This document shows positions 6,001 through 12,443 of a stretch of DNA of 12,523 nt, piece by piece. Each line of letters starts with the position of its first letter. Position 1 is the stretch's first letter. A program made the translations under genes and the position numbers. This DNA is from Candidatus Poseidoniales archaeon. GTDB lineage: Archaea > Thermoplasmatota > Poseidoniia > Poseidoniales > Poseidoniaceae. The stretch lies in contig JAAXIR010000107.1 in assembly GCA_012270265.1 (NCBI GenBank), positions 1-12,523 on the forward strand, in the 5' to 3' direction. A model generated the notes under the pieces. It had not been told where the DNA came from. It searched no databases and was given only the letters and a program-made list of their open reading frames with translations.

Positions 6001-8927
6001 TTTCTCAAGATCTTGATGCAGGAAACACAAACCGCTACGTTCGAATGACCGGAAGCGTGCGACTCGAAGCACTCGATGTTGCGCCCGATCCGTTGAGTTA
6101 CTTCACTGTGGTCGAAGAGCGAAGCATCAACAGTTCTGGAGAAGAGCCTGTCTTTGAATGGACTGAAATCGATAACCAAACCGGTACAATCGGTGGTGAT
6201 TTCGATTACACAATGGACTTGGGTCCAACCACCGCAGGTGAGCATTACTATCGATTCCGAATAACCGGGTATGAAGGCGGCGACACCGTTTGTCCGACGA
6301 GTGTTTATCGCCCAGACAGCGATTGTGCTATCCCATTCAACCTCACCATCGATCAATTCGCACCAGAGCTTGTTTCGGTGAAGGTTCTGAACGGACAAGT
6401 TGATCCAAATTACGAATCCAATTGGCGCAGTCTTGTCGACGATACGTGGGTCATTCCATCCAACAATCAATACATTAAGGTCGGAGTGACGGATTTCCAA
6501 GATTTGCCAGCAACAATCGACCTCTACTACTGGGTCGAGTACCAACACGATGCAAACAGTGACGGTGTTGCAGACGAAAGCGAATACGCCATGGTTGCTT
6601 TGACGGGTGACGGTGAATACCCAACTGCAAACTACACGGGCAATTACAACGACTTGGCCAACCAAGAGAAAGACCCCGTAGGCCGTGTGAGCATGTATCT
6701 GAAAGGCTATGATCTTGCTGGAAACGCCATCGATGGAGGTTCATTTGGAATCTTCAACGATGAGGTTACTTACGCATCAATGCCTTCTCGATCTCCAGAG
6801 ATTCTCAAGTTCAACATCGAGAATTCTGCTGGACGACCCTTGCTCAATTCGAACCATCCATCGTACGAAGGCGACTGGAACCAAACCATGTATGCCGGAA
6901 ACGAGTACCACCTCATTGTCGAGGCGGAAGACCGCAACGGTTGGAGAGACATCGACTACATTCAGGTCGATTTGACCAACGACCGTGACGACCTCACCCT
7001 CTATTACTTCCCACGAAACGAAACAGCATGGACAGACAGCCCGCACATTACCATCGTTCCTGAAGGAGAAGACTCGGATGGTCCACAACTCCTGCGAATG
7101 GACGGCGATTATCTCGTCAATCCGTTCACGGATGAGTTCTATCTCGATCTTCCTATCCGAATTAATTGGGGAATCGTCGGACTGCAAAGCCTTGCATCCC
7201 CTGTCATTTCGATCGCTGATTTGGATGGAAACGACAAGCGCAAGATTGTCGGTTCAACCACTGAAATCACACAATGGTACTACTCAGACGGTATTCGACT
7301 CGATGTCCGCACTGATGCCGTGAACGATTTAATGATCACACCGTACTTCAGTGACGTAAGCGAACCATTCACGTCCGATGTTCGTGAAGGATACGTCTAC
7401 CCTGGCGACACAGTCGCATTCGAAGGACAATTTGCGTACATCGACGGACTTCTCGACAGTGTCTACATCCTGCCTGAGATGGAACTCACATTGGAGGTCA
7501 CCCGTCTTGAGGCTCAGTCAAGCAGTGCTGGCGGAGTTCAATACTTCGCCTACGGAGCTGGCGGTGCAGATGGTACCAAACAAGACGGCCAACCGACCTA
7601 CCACACGTTCAAGGGTGGTGCGTTCAACATCAACATCACTGCACCAACATCGACAAACGAATACACGTATCAATTCAGACTGGTCAATCTCCCTGATGGA
7701 GCCGTCGATACAACAGAAGCGTTCTGTGCAACATCGACCTCGTTCGGTTGTGGTGAATTCGTTGTCAAGGTTGATGCCAACGCTCCATCGGTCAAATCCA
7801 ACACTTGGACCGCACGAGATGAAGCAGGTACGGTTCTCGTAGAATCCGTCTCCACCTCGAACTTCCGTTGTATTGACATCTCGTTGCAAATTGAAGAGAA
7901 GGAAGCGTTGTTCCAAGGTGATGTATCCGTTGCATGGAAGTTCTATGTTGATCCGACCAACGATGTAACATGGCCATTCTACGGACAAATCCACGGAATC
8001 GACCCACTCACCGCACCGCTTTCGTTGACGCCTGTAGCAGGTGGATACGCTGCGAGTGCAGAATGTGTTGACCTGTGGCCATCCATCGACCAAGAATTGC
8101 CGACACAAGAGCAAATCAACAACATCGAGGTTGTCTTCTGGGTTGTTGGAGCTGATTCAGCAGGTTCTCCTGTCCTTGGTGGCGGTCCGACCGGCGATGG
8201 ATCCGTTGCACCAATCTACTCTGGTGAAGCACGATACAATTCATTGTACAACTTCATTTACGAAGAGGCAAGTTACTCCGTCAAGGAAATCGACCTTTTG
8301 CCACGTTCGCCTGAAGTTGGCGATTCGATGACGTTGACCATCGAAGTGGTCAATACTGGTTCAAAGGCAGGCGAGGTGACCTTGCGAATTCAGTCGGTCG
8401 TTGACGGTGGAATCCCAGTGACTGAGACAACGGTGACATCGACGCTTATCGAAATCGATGGTGAAGTCGATGTCGAAGTGACGCTTGAGTCGTTCGTCAA
8501 TCCAACCACTGGAATGTACTATCTCGTCTTCGACGATGTCACCGGCGAATTGTTGTACAACGGTTCGAGCAGTGGTGACAGTTTCAACGTGAAGATTGCG
8601 AGTGAAAGCGATGATTCTGGAATGCTGATGTTGATCATCGTCATTCTCATCGGTCTGATTCTCGTCATGGGTATCGTTGGCTTGGTCGTCATGCGACGTG
8701 GTAACAACAACACGGACGACTATCTCTACGAGGATGAAGAAGACACGAAGGCATATGCCTCGCTTCCTGGTCAATACGAACAACCTGCAGCACCACCTGC
8801 GGACGTCAGTCCTGAGATGGCTGAAGCCATGCAGAAGTTCCCGCAGTGGTCGCAAGAAGAGATTCAAGGCTACTTTGACCAAGGTTGGGATGTCAACTCC
8901 TTGCAAGACTGGTTGAACAACCAGTGA
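3036..8927 (+). CDS. Giant secreted, membrane-anchored surface protein (1963 aa)
   Basis: This is a cell-surface protein exported by the Sec route and held by one C-terminal helix; its ligand or substrate is unknown. Residues 1-26 form a signal peptide (basic start, hydrophobic core, LASGA cleavage region). Residues about 132-371 resemble MAM / immune-inhibitor-A-type beta-sandwich domains, with DCWGTG near the front and the closing PGWYIDNFRF. The middle is a chain of predicted beta-sandwich domains I cannot name. It includes an EF-hand or dockerin-like calcium loop at 1172-1183 (D-A-N-S-D-G-V-A-D-E-S-E) and an FG-GAP-like loop at 1395-1400 (DLDGND). Residues about 1745-1855 resemble a CARDB-type adhesion domain. 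A transmembrane helix spans 1863-1886, followed by RR and a 77-residue cytoplasmic tail. Sparse cysteines and many N-x-S/T sites suit a glycosylated outer surface. Its stop lies 13 bases before the next gene, so read-through transcription into the downstream cluster is likely. It may act in adhesion or polymer binding, which is inference. Confidence 0.93.
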   Translation: MANENRRTKIALFLVMLMVLTPLASGANISNFSSGSSEVDILLNDATTYSDNVDGSIDLPLGESITSASMAVGSDPAVHGAHTRIDTETMPRVWNPNYNGQTTSFSKAEDFQFEDGSVSTPVSLKAEGILTDFESDMAGFMDATSPPLSSGAPWSHGSLFGGAILPANCASGDDCWGTGLFDNDYTDDNGNIAFKEVLNSPTLDLSSAGIKDPSVYFDSFHQLMTHATSGTNPTYRYPDCAYIEMRSSPTAFFDPGVSPWGHIDIDIQNSTGLSFGSGYYQVGNQGANNKIDGRCNGVSFNDYALAGTSISAFNPTGWANIKIDLSDYGGNYVELRFVLEYNDVAATSGYSIYNTTSMPGWYIDNFRFGSTLPQSGWMGVRGILPNVQGGENHPNGYGILAIEAETTSTAVLSVDVLDSLTGQVVMDDGGNSMSGLVGDIHELWGINSSTYPTVDFRFNFDSGPEQLSTPIFHGFSIGTRVGTGFNQSVISPNPPENGVWASQGLGDLMMYNPQIADHSYSPAMDRSHFSYPIASITPMIQDDCTESPEISVSINGYDVMMQDGVKYTLGETAGMPDSAFGFTSILSYQNPCNVAGMWFDLEFAHHAEQIEIDVADDGDVEYAFTEPAFDMFGRQTMFISSKDVNNVHYGAKTRSLTLGLSGSVDGGEFMLPAGSTILAAEVGFDNNQIISTTNTNEGFTWKLMSGLEEVALGDIGNMTRGAQEMYPEEMNLTSAINTLMQSSLTPTAHIDANGNGWKKFRFSIESLNASSGATIDLVGLDVVYDVTHYLSTANDFAEELAQGVALSTSTVGYATVPIAVHATSGGGVSFSSLSISTSPGYTTTASLVGNPIGLYPNGEIYEIVSSHTVSSLTGSSFQEASLIFESETGTIELSYSDLNGFTEVENSNGYITLQASSAADITEGKEITWRFTVNNGVEDTHVVRIDAGHTAANVVNCLPDAIVLAPAGGNAVENDAGVTAFNVINEEGVSQDLDAGNTNRYVRMTGSVRLEALDVAPDPLSYFTVVEERSINSSGEEPVFEWTEIDNQTGTIGGDFDYTMDLGPTTAGEHYYRFRITGYEGGDTVCPTSVYRPDSDCAIPFNLTIDQFAPELVSVKVLNGQVDPNYESNWRSLVDDTWVIPSNNQYIKVGVTDFQDLPATIDLYYWVEYQHDANSDGVADESEYAMVALTGDGEYPTANYTGNYNDLANQEKDPVGRVSMYLKGYDLAGNAIDGGSFGIFNDEVTYASMPSRSPEILKFNIENSAGRPLLNSNHPSYEGDWNQTMYAGNEYHLIVEAEDRNGWRDIDYIQVDLTNDRDDLTLYYFPRNETAWTDSPHITIVPEGEDSDGPQLLRMDGDYLVNPFTDEFYLDLPIRINWGIVGLQSLASPVISIADLDGNDKRKIVGSTTEITQWYYSDGIRLDVRTDAVNDLMITPYFSDVSEPFTSDVREGYVYPGDTVAFEGQFAYIDGLLDSVYILPEMELTLEVTRLEAQSSSAGGVQYFAYGAGGADGTKQDGQPTYHTFKGGAFNINITAPTSTNEYTYQFRLVNLPDGAVDTTEAFCATSTSFGCGEFVVKVDANAPSVKSNTWTARDEAGTVLVESVSTSNFRCIDISLQIEEKEALFQGDVSVAWKFYVDPTNDVTWPFYGQIHGIDPLTAPLSLTPVAGGYAASAECVDLWPSIDQELPTQEQINNIEVVFWVVGADSAGSPVLGGGPTGDGSVAPIYSGEARYNSLYNFIYEEASYSVKEIDLLPRSPEVGDSMTLTIEVVNTGSKAGEVTLRIQSVVDGGIPVTETTVTSTLIEIDGEVDVEVTLESFVNPTTGMYYLVFDDVTGELLYNGSSSGDSFNVKIASESDDSGMLMLIIVILIGLILVMGIVGLVVMRRGNNNTDDYLYEDEEDTKAYASLPGQYEQPAAPPADVSPEMAEAMQKFPQWSQEEIQGYFDQGWDVNSLQDWLNNQ

Positions 8928-8940
8928 AGGACGTGACCAC

Positions 8941-9750
8941 TTGAGTGTGGAATTGTCCTGGGAAGACATCGTCTGGGAGGATCCAGATGGAGGCCGTATT
9001 GTCCTGCATGGTGTCCTTCCAACAACCGTTCATCCACAATCGTTGAGGCCCCGAATCGAATGGCATGCTCTAGCACTGCTCGAAGGTCCTGAAATCGAAG
9101 ATGTTTGGCAACTTGAAGAAGCATCAGAAAAAGAATCGCCAGGTATCAATCTCGCTTCTGCGCTCTTAGGCGGAGGTCTAGATTCTGCCTTAATCGAAGA
9201 TTTGACGCAACTGGATGAAATTCAAACAGGACGTTTCCCAGATCCTGAACCTCGACGATTGCATCGACTCGCCTTGCGTCACGAACGTCCAGTGTATTGC
9301 ATCGAACCTACGCTCGACGATGAGGCATGGGAAGAGCAGCGCACACAGGAAGCAAAGGTCTCGACACATTGGAGAAAACTGCTTTCGATGGTACGTATTG
9401 GAAAGAAGTGGAGAAAAGCAGTGAAGCTACGAATCTTTGATGCGGTTCCACCTCCAAAAAATGTACCAAAAGATATGGCGACCGCATCCGTTCTATCGGC
9501 AGCATGGTGGGATCTAACAGAATCACGGATCAATACTTCTCTTTCGAAAGCGCGTGATGAGCGATTTGCGCAGCGACTTCGAGGGGCTCTTGCCGCAGAG
9601 AGAGCAAAGCATGGTAATCAGGCGACCATTCTCTTGCCAATGCTTCAGACATGGCGACCTGCCATTCTCGCAATGCTCAATTCAAATCCCCAACCAGAGG
9701 AGATTATTTCATCAACAGGCCCATCGGAACAACTGGAGGAGGAAGAATGA
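8941..9750 (+). CDS. Unrecognised 269-aa soluble protein, possible remote TraB-family relative
   Basis: I do not recognise this protein with confidence. It has no signal peptide or clear membrane segment. Several blocks resemble, in order, the TraB/PrgY layout: an early hydrophobic strand with histidines (IVLHGVLPTTVHP, 20-32), a helix then strand (HRLALRHERPVYCIEPTL, 108-125), a basic tryptophan segment (STHWRKLL, 141-148), and ARDERFAQRLRGAL (204-217) followed by the strand QATILLP (227-233). In TraB the equivalent of the last pair is ERDxxMAxxL then VVAVVGAGH. The glycine-histidine signature is absent here, so the relationship is weak and any activity would differ. The C-terminus is acidic (LEEEE). 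The start is TTG at 8941, with GTGA four bases upstream; GTG at 8947 is an alternative. Its stop overlaps the next start as ATGA, which indicates translational coupling with the TBP-fold gene. Confidence 0.78.
   Translation: MSVELSWEDIVWEDPDGGRIVLHGVLPTTVHPQSLRPRIEWHALALLEGPEIEDVWQLEEASEKESPGINLASALLGGGLDSALIEDLTQLDEIQTGRFPDPEPRRLHRLALRHERPVYCIEPTLDDEAWEEQRTQEAKVSTHWRKLLSMVRIGKKWRKAVKLRIFDAVPPPKNVPKDMATASVLSAAWWDLTESRINTSLSKARDERFAQRLRGALAAERAKHGNQATILLPMLQTWRPAILAMLNSNPQPEEIISSTGPSEQLEEEE
9735..9743 (+). promoter_or_regulatory. Ribosome binding site of the TBP-fold gene
   Basis: GGAGGAGGA lies inside the last codons of the preceding gene, with GGAGG seven bases before the ATG at 9747. This favours 9747 over an in-frame ATG at 9651, which would add 32 residues overlapping the upstream gene. 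Confidence 0.65.
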
Positions 9751-10280
9751 GCGGCAATATCGACGTAACGGTTGAGAACCAACTCGTTCGATTCGTCGCA
9801 CCTGAACCCATTGACGGCGATGCTGTTGTCCAGCATCTCCAAGGTCAGCGTGTCGGAAAGATGGTCATCAAAGCGCTTCGAAGACCTCGGGCCACACTCG
9901 TCATCGATCCTGAAGGACGAATCACTGTCCATGGAACGCACCGTATTGAAGCAGCGAGAGATGCTGCAAAGGAACTGTTGCTCCGACTTGGTAAGGACGA
10001 TACTGGGCTCAAGACAGAGTACGGGCCAATCATTGCCTCGTTCTACTTCAACACACCAATCAAAGTTCAATCCATTACCGGGGCACTCGGAGCAGGAGAA
10101 GGTCGTTACGATGACCGACTTGATTGTGGAATCATTCATGACGAACGCCATGACCTTGTTCTCCATGTTTGGGAAAACGGCCGATGCGTCGTTACCGATG
10201 GGCGCCATCCAAAGATGGTGGCCATGGCTGCCGTATATTGGCAATCCAAATTCAAGGAATTAGGCATCTCCAGCTTCTGA
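9747..10280 (+). CDS. TBP-fold (TATA-binding-protein-like) protein with altered DNA-contact residues
   Basis: The 177 residues form two TBP-like repeats, about the length of an archaeal TBP core. Repeat 1 (about 5-84) contains MVIKALRRPRATLVIDPEGR, aligning with TBP VIMRIREPRTTALIFSSGK, then VHGTHRIEAARDAAKEL in place of TBP CTGAKSEEQSRLAARK. Repeat 2 (about 90-173) contains ASFYFNTPIKVQSI, then YDDRLDCGII, HVWENGRCVVTDG and a C-terminal helix, following TBP repeat 2 in order. In classical TBP four phenylalanines wedge into the TATA box. By my alignment they correspond here to G37, D54, D126 and W142, so normal TATA bending is doubtful. It may bind other nucleic acid or protein, or be a regulatory paralogue. 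The start at 9747 overlaps the upstream stop (ATGA), and the hydrolase gene begins nine bases after the stop. The fold call is from pattern matching by eye. Confidence 0.75.
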   Translation: MSGNIDVTVENQLVRFVAPEPIDGDAVVQHLQGQRVGKMVIKALRRPRATLVIDPEGRITVHGTHRIEAARDAAKELLLRLGKDDTGLKTEYGPIIASFYFNTPIKVQSITGALGAGEGRYDDRLDCGIIHDERHDLVLHVWENGRCVVTDGRHPKMVAMAAVYWQSKFKELGISSF

Positions 10281-10289
10281 GGAATTGGC

Positions 10290-11180
10290 ATGGTTGATGC
10301 TCAACGGCCTTGGAAAGGACCGATTCTCGACAACCATTTCCACCTCAACCGTAACGGACGCTTCCTTGATGCTGCTAAGGATTTCAAGAACGTTGGGGGG
10401 ACGCATCTCGTTCACGTTCATTGTCCCGATTTCTCTTCGCCTCCGACCTCGTTGAGCGAGCACCGAGAAACATATGCTGACACTATTGCTATGGCGAATG
10501 AGGTTCGAAAAGAACACGATCTTCACGTCCGTGTTGTTCTCGGTCCACACCCAGCAGCCTTCGCTCATCAATTCATTAAGTGGATGGATGAGGATGGGGA
10601 CAAAGGACTCGAGCGGGCATGTGAAAACTATCGCGATAGCATCGATGCGGCGCTTGAATTCGTCCAGGAAGGTCAAGCTCATGCAATTGGCGAAGTTGGC
10701 CGACCTCATTGGGATGTTTCGGATGAAGTGTGGGACCTATCCAATCTCTTGCTTGAAGAAACAATGACCTTGGCAGCACGTGAAGGGATACCTTTGCAAC
10801 TCCATGTCGAGGGCGAACTGGAGTCGACCTATCGAGACTTGTCTGAGATGGCATCAAGAGCCAACCTGCCAACCCATCGGTTGATTCGACATTATTCCCC
10901 ACCTCAAATCGATGAATCCATTACGCGTGGTTTAACTTCAAGCGTACTTGTCGGAAAAGGGGCGCTCGATCCGTTGCTTGCAAGTTACGAGAACAACAAA
11001 ACAGGCTTCATGCTTGAGACGGATTACATGGATGACCCACGTCGTCCAGGGGCTGTTCTCGGACCCAAGACTGTCCCAAAGAGAACACAACAATTGATCG
11101 AAGCGGGTATGGATGAAGAGATGCTTTGGAAATGTCATGTCGATGTGCCAAATGCGCTCTATGGTGATGCTGAAGATTGA
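10290..11180 (+). CDS. TatD-related metal-dependent hydrolase
   Basis: The 296-residue protein is a TIM-barrel amidohydrolase of the archaeal TatD-related type. Visible metal-site elements in family order are D14-N-H16-F-H18 after strand 1, GPHP after the third segment, E135 in AIGEVGRPHW, H172 in LQLHVEG, H201 in RHYSPP, and D245 in LETDYMDD near the end. These six ligand positions agree with a two-metal TatD-like centre. Known TatD proteins are DNases or act on other phosphoesters; the archaeal branch has no settled substrate that I can name. It is soluble, with no signal peptide. GAGG from 10279 gives a ribosome site eight bases before the ATG. Placement nine bases after the TBP-fold gene suggests one operon and hints at a nucleic-acid-related job, which is inference. 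Confidence 0.9.
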   Translation: MVDAQRPWKGPILDNHFHLNRNGRFLDAAKDFKNVGGTHLVHVHCPDFSSPPTSLSEHRETYADTIAMANEVRKEHDLHVRVVLGPHPAAFAHQFIKWMDEDGDKGLERACENYRDSIDAALEFVQEGQAHAIGEVGRPHWDVSDEVWDLSNLLLEETMTLAAREGIPLQLHVEGELESTYRDLSEMASRANLPTHRLIRHYSPPQIDESITRGLTSSVLVGKGALDPLLASYENNKTGFMLETDYMDDPRRPGAVLGPKTVPKRTQQLIEAGMDEEMLWKCHVDVPNALYGDAED

Positions 11181-11238
11181 CGTTGCTGGTTGAAGATTCA
11201 TCCATCACATTCATGAAACTCTTCGACTTCGTATTGAC

Positions 11239-12333
11239 ATGGCAGGCAAGGAACGAGCGTTGGCTACCTTGTTTGGGCTTCTGCTCCTTGCAAGCATCTT
11301 ACCAATGCCATCTGCGGCTCAAGGAGTTGTGGGAAGCATTTCGCTTGAATGTGGAGATGACCCAGAACTACAAGTGAAACCAGGCGAGTACGAAGATTCA
11401 GTCGTTGAATGCACAGTCACGAATGATGGAACAATCCTCGCTGAAAATGTCCAGATCTCTGAAGAATGGGATGGCGTTTACGTGAACATGATGATTTCAG
11501 AAGACTCCTTTACCATCGAAGCAGGTGAGTCTGAAACATTCACTGTAACCTTCTCCTGCGATGAGCGAACCGATGCATCAATCGAATACGAATTCACCAT
11601 CACTGCAACGGTCACTGCTTGGGGGGCTATACCCGTCGAAGGGACGCCGCTTTCTCAAGTTGCAAACCACACAGGTGATGTCACCATCAAGGAATACGGT
11701 TTCGTAACGCTCGATGTTCCTGACACGTCTTCACGAACCATGCAAACAAGTGAGGAGTTGTCCATTACCTTCCAAGTTGATAACGACGGCAATGCGGACG
11801 ACACCATCGAGATTCGAATCACCAATGCCAACGAACTTGAACAACTTGGCTTCACACTGCAAAGCGGAGATTTCATCGTCGCACGAGATGTTCAATCGGG
11901 AGGCGTCTCCGAACAACTTGAGTTCATCATCCGTGCTCCGAGCGAGGCCGATGCAGAGATTCGAAATGTCATCACGATTGAAGCAACAAGCACACTTGAT
12001 GACTCAAAAGACATGGTCGACTTTGACCTCATCGTCGAAGCACAGCAAGAATCCGCAGGTCTAGGGTCCGGGCTCTCTGAAGTGAGTACAGACGATCTCG
12101 CCCTGTATGGTGCCATCGGAGGAGGCGTTCTCTTCTTCATCTTCCTCCTCGTAATCATTGGACGTGTTTCCAAGCGCTCCTCAAAAGGCAAAGTTGCTAC
12201 AGATGCTCCAACCGAACCACCGATTGAAATTGATGACGATGATGAATTTGACCTCGACCTTGATTTTGACATGGATTTGGACGACGACGAATTCCTCTCG
12301 GATGATTTCGATTCGATGCTTGACGATTTGTGA
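11239..12333 (+). CDS. Secreted, membrane-anchored CARDB/NEW3-like protein with acidic tail
   Basis: The 364 residues carry a signal peptide at 1-27 (KER start, leucine-rich core, PSAA cleavage region). Two beta-sandwich units follow at about 30-150 and 155-275, resembling CARDB or NEW3 domains, which typically act as spacers or adhesion modules on prokaryotic surfaces. Features include VECTVTNDGTILAENV and FQVDNDGNADDTIEIRI, the usual pattern of a strand ending in a DNG or DGN turn. Three cysteines (C38, C58, C105) lie in the first unit. A glycine-rich linker leads to a membrane helix at 287-307, then a basic stop-transfer segment (RVSKRSSKGK), then a cytoplasmic tail (about 330-364) made mostly of D and E with L and F. 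No ribosome site is visible before the ATG at 11239, so translation may be leaderless. The 58-base gap upstream suggests a separate transcript. Its role is unknown; a small partner for the giant surface protein is conceivable. Confidence 0.9.
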   Translation: MAGKERALATLFGLLLLASILPMPSAAQGVVGSISLECGDDPELQVKPGEYEDSVVECTVTNDGTILAENVQISEEWDGVYVNMMISEDSFTIEAGESETFTVTFSCDERTDASIEYEFTITATVTAWGAIPVEGTPLSQVANHTGDVTIKEYGFVTLDVPDTSSRTMQTSEELSITFQVDNDGNADDTIEIRITNANELEQLGFTLQSGDFIVARDVQSGGVSEQLEFIIRAPSEADAEIRNVITIEATSTLDDSKDMVDFDLIVEAQQESAGLGSGLSEVSTDDLALYGAIGGGVLFFIFLLVIIGRVSKRSSKGKVATDAPTEPPIEIDDDDEFDLDLDFDMDLDDDEFLSDDFDSMLDDL

Positions 12334-12370
12334 CGCCGTCCGCTGGTTTTCAAACCTCTTGGAAGCCATG

Positions 12371-12393
12371 TTTTTCCTTCAAAAGAAGGGGAA
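12371..12393 (+). terminator. Possible terminator hairpin after the acidic-tail protein
   Basis: A run of five T (12371-12375) leads into an inverted repeat. TTTTCCTTC (12372-12380) can pair with GAAGGGGAA (12385-12393) across an AAAA loop, nine pairs including two G-U. It lies 39-60 bases after the stop at 12333. Archaeal termination mainly needs T-rich stretches, and the T run here precedes the stem, so the hairpin itself may be incidental. Confidence 0.35.
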
Positions 12394-12406
12394 TACTCAA
12401 AGACGT

Positions 12407-12424
12407 GGTGTGCCCGGTAACACC
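12407..12424 (+). repeat. Short inverted repeat upstream of the FabI-like gene
   Basis: GGTGT (12407-12411) and ACACC (12420-12424) form a five-base inverted repeat with an eight-base spacer, ending 19 bases before the ATG at 12444. It could be an operator half-site pair or a small leader hairpin. Five-base arms can easily arise by chance. Confidence 0.25.
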
Positions 12425-12434
12425 TGCGAAATGA

Positions 12435-12440
12435 GGGGTG
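12435..12440 (+). promoter_or_regulatory. Ribosome binding site of the FabI-like gene
   Basis: GGGGTG three bases before the ATG at 12444 contains the archaeal core GGTG. The spacing is somewhat short. It supports 12444 over the out-of-frame ATG at 12431. Confidence 0.45.
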
Positions 12441-12443
12441 CGG

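Noticed and set aside
5754..6665. Minus-strand open frame of 303 codons opposite the giant gene
   Set aside because: It is antisense to a well-supported coding frame. Its product is rich in C, V and I with no recognisable domain, typical of reverse-strand shadows.
3036..8927. Possible tandem repeat array or CRISPR-like structure in the giant gene
   Set aside because: Recurring phrases are common codon pairs and similar beta-strand motifs. I saw no regularly spaced identical units.
9651..9746. 32-residue N-terminal extension of the TBP-fold protein
   Set aside because: It lies entirely inside the upstream gene, whereas 9747 has a strong ribosome site and the ATGA junction.
12334..12443. A tRNA or small RNA gene in the gap before the FabI-like gene
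   Set aside because: No cloverleaf arms, TTC-loop or CCA-like end could be found. Only two short inverted repeats are present.
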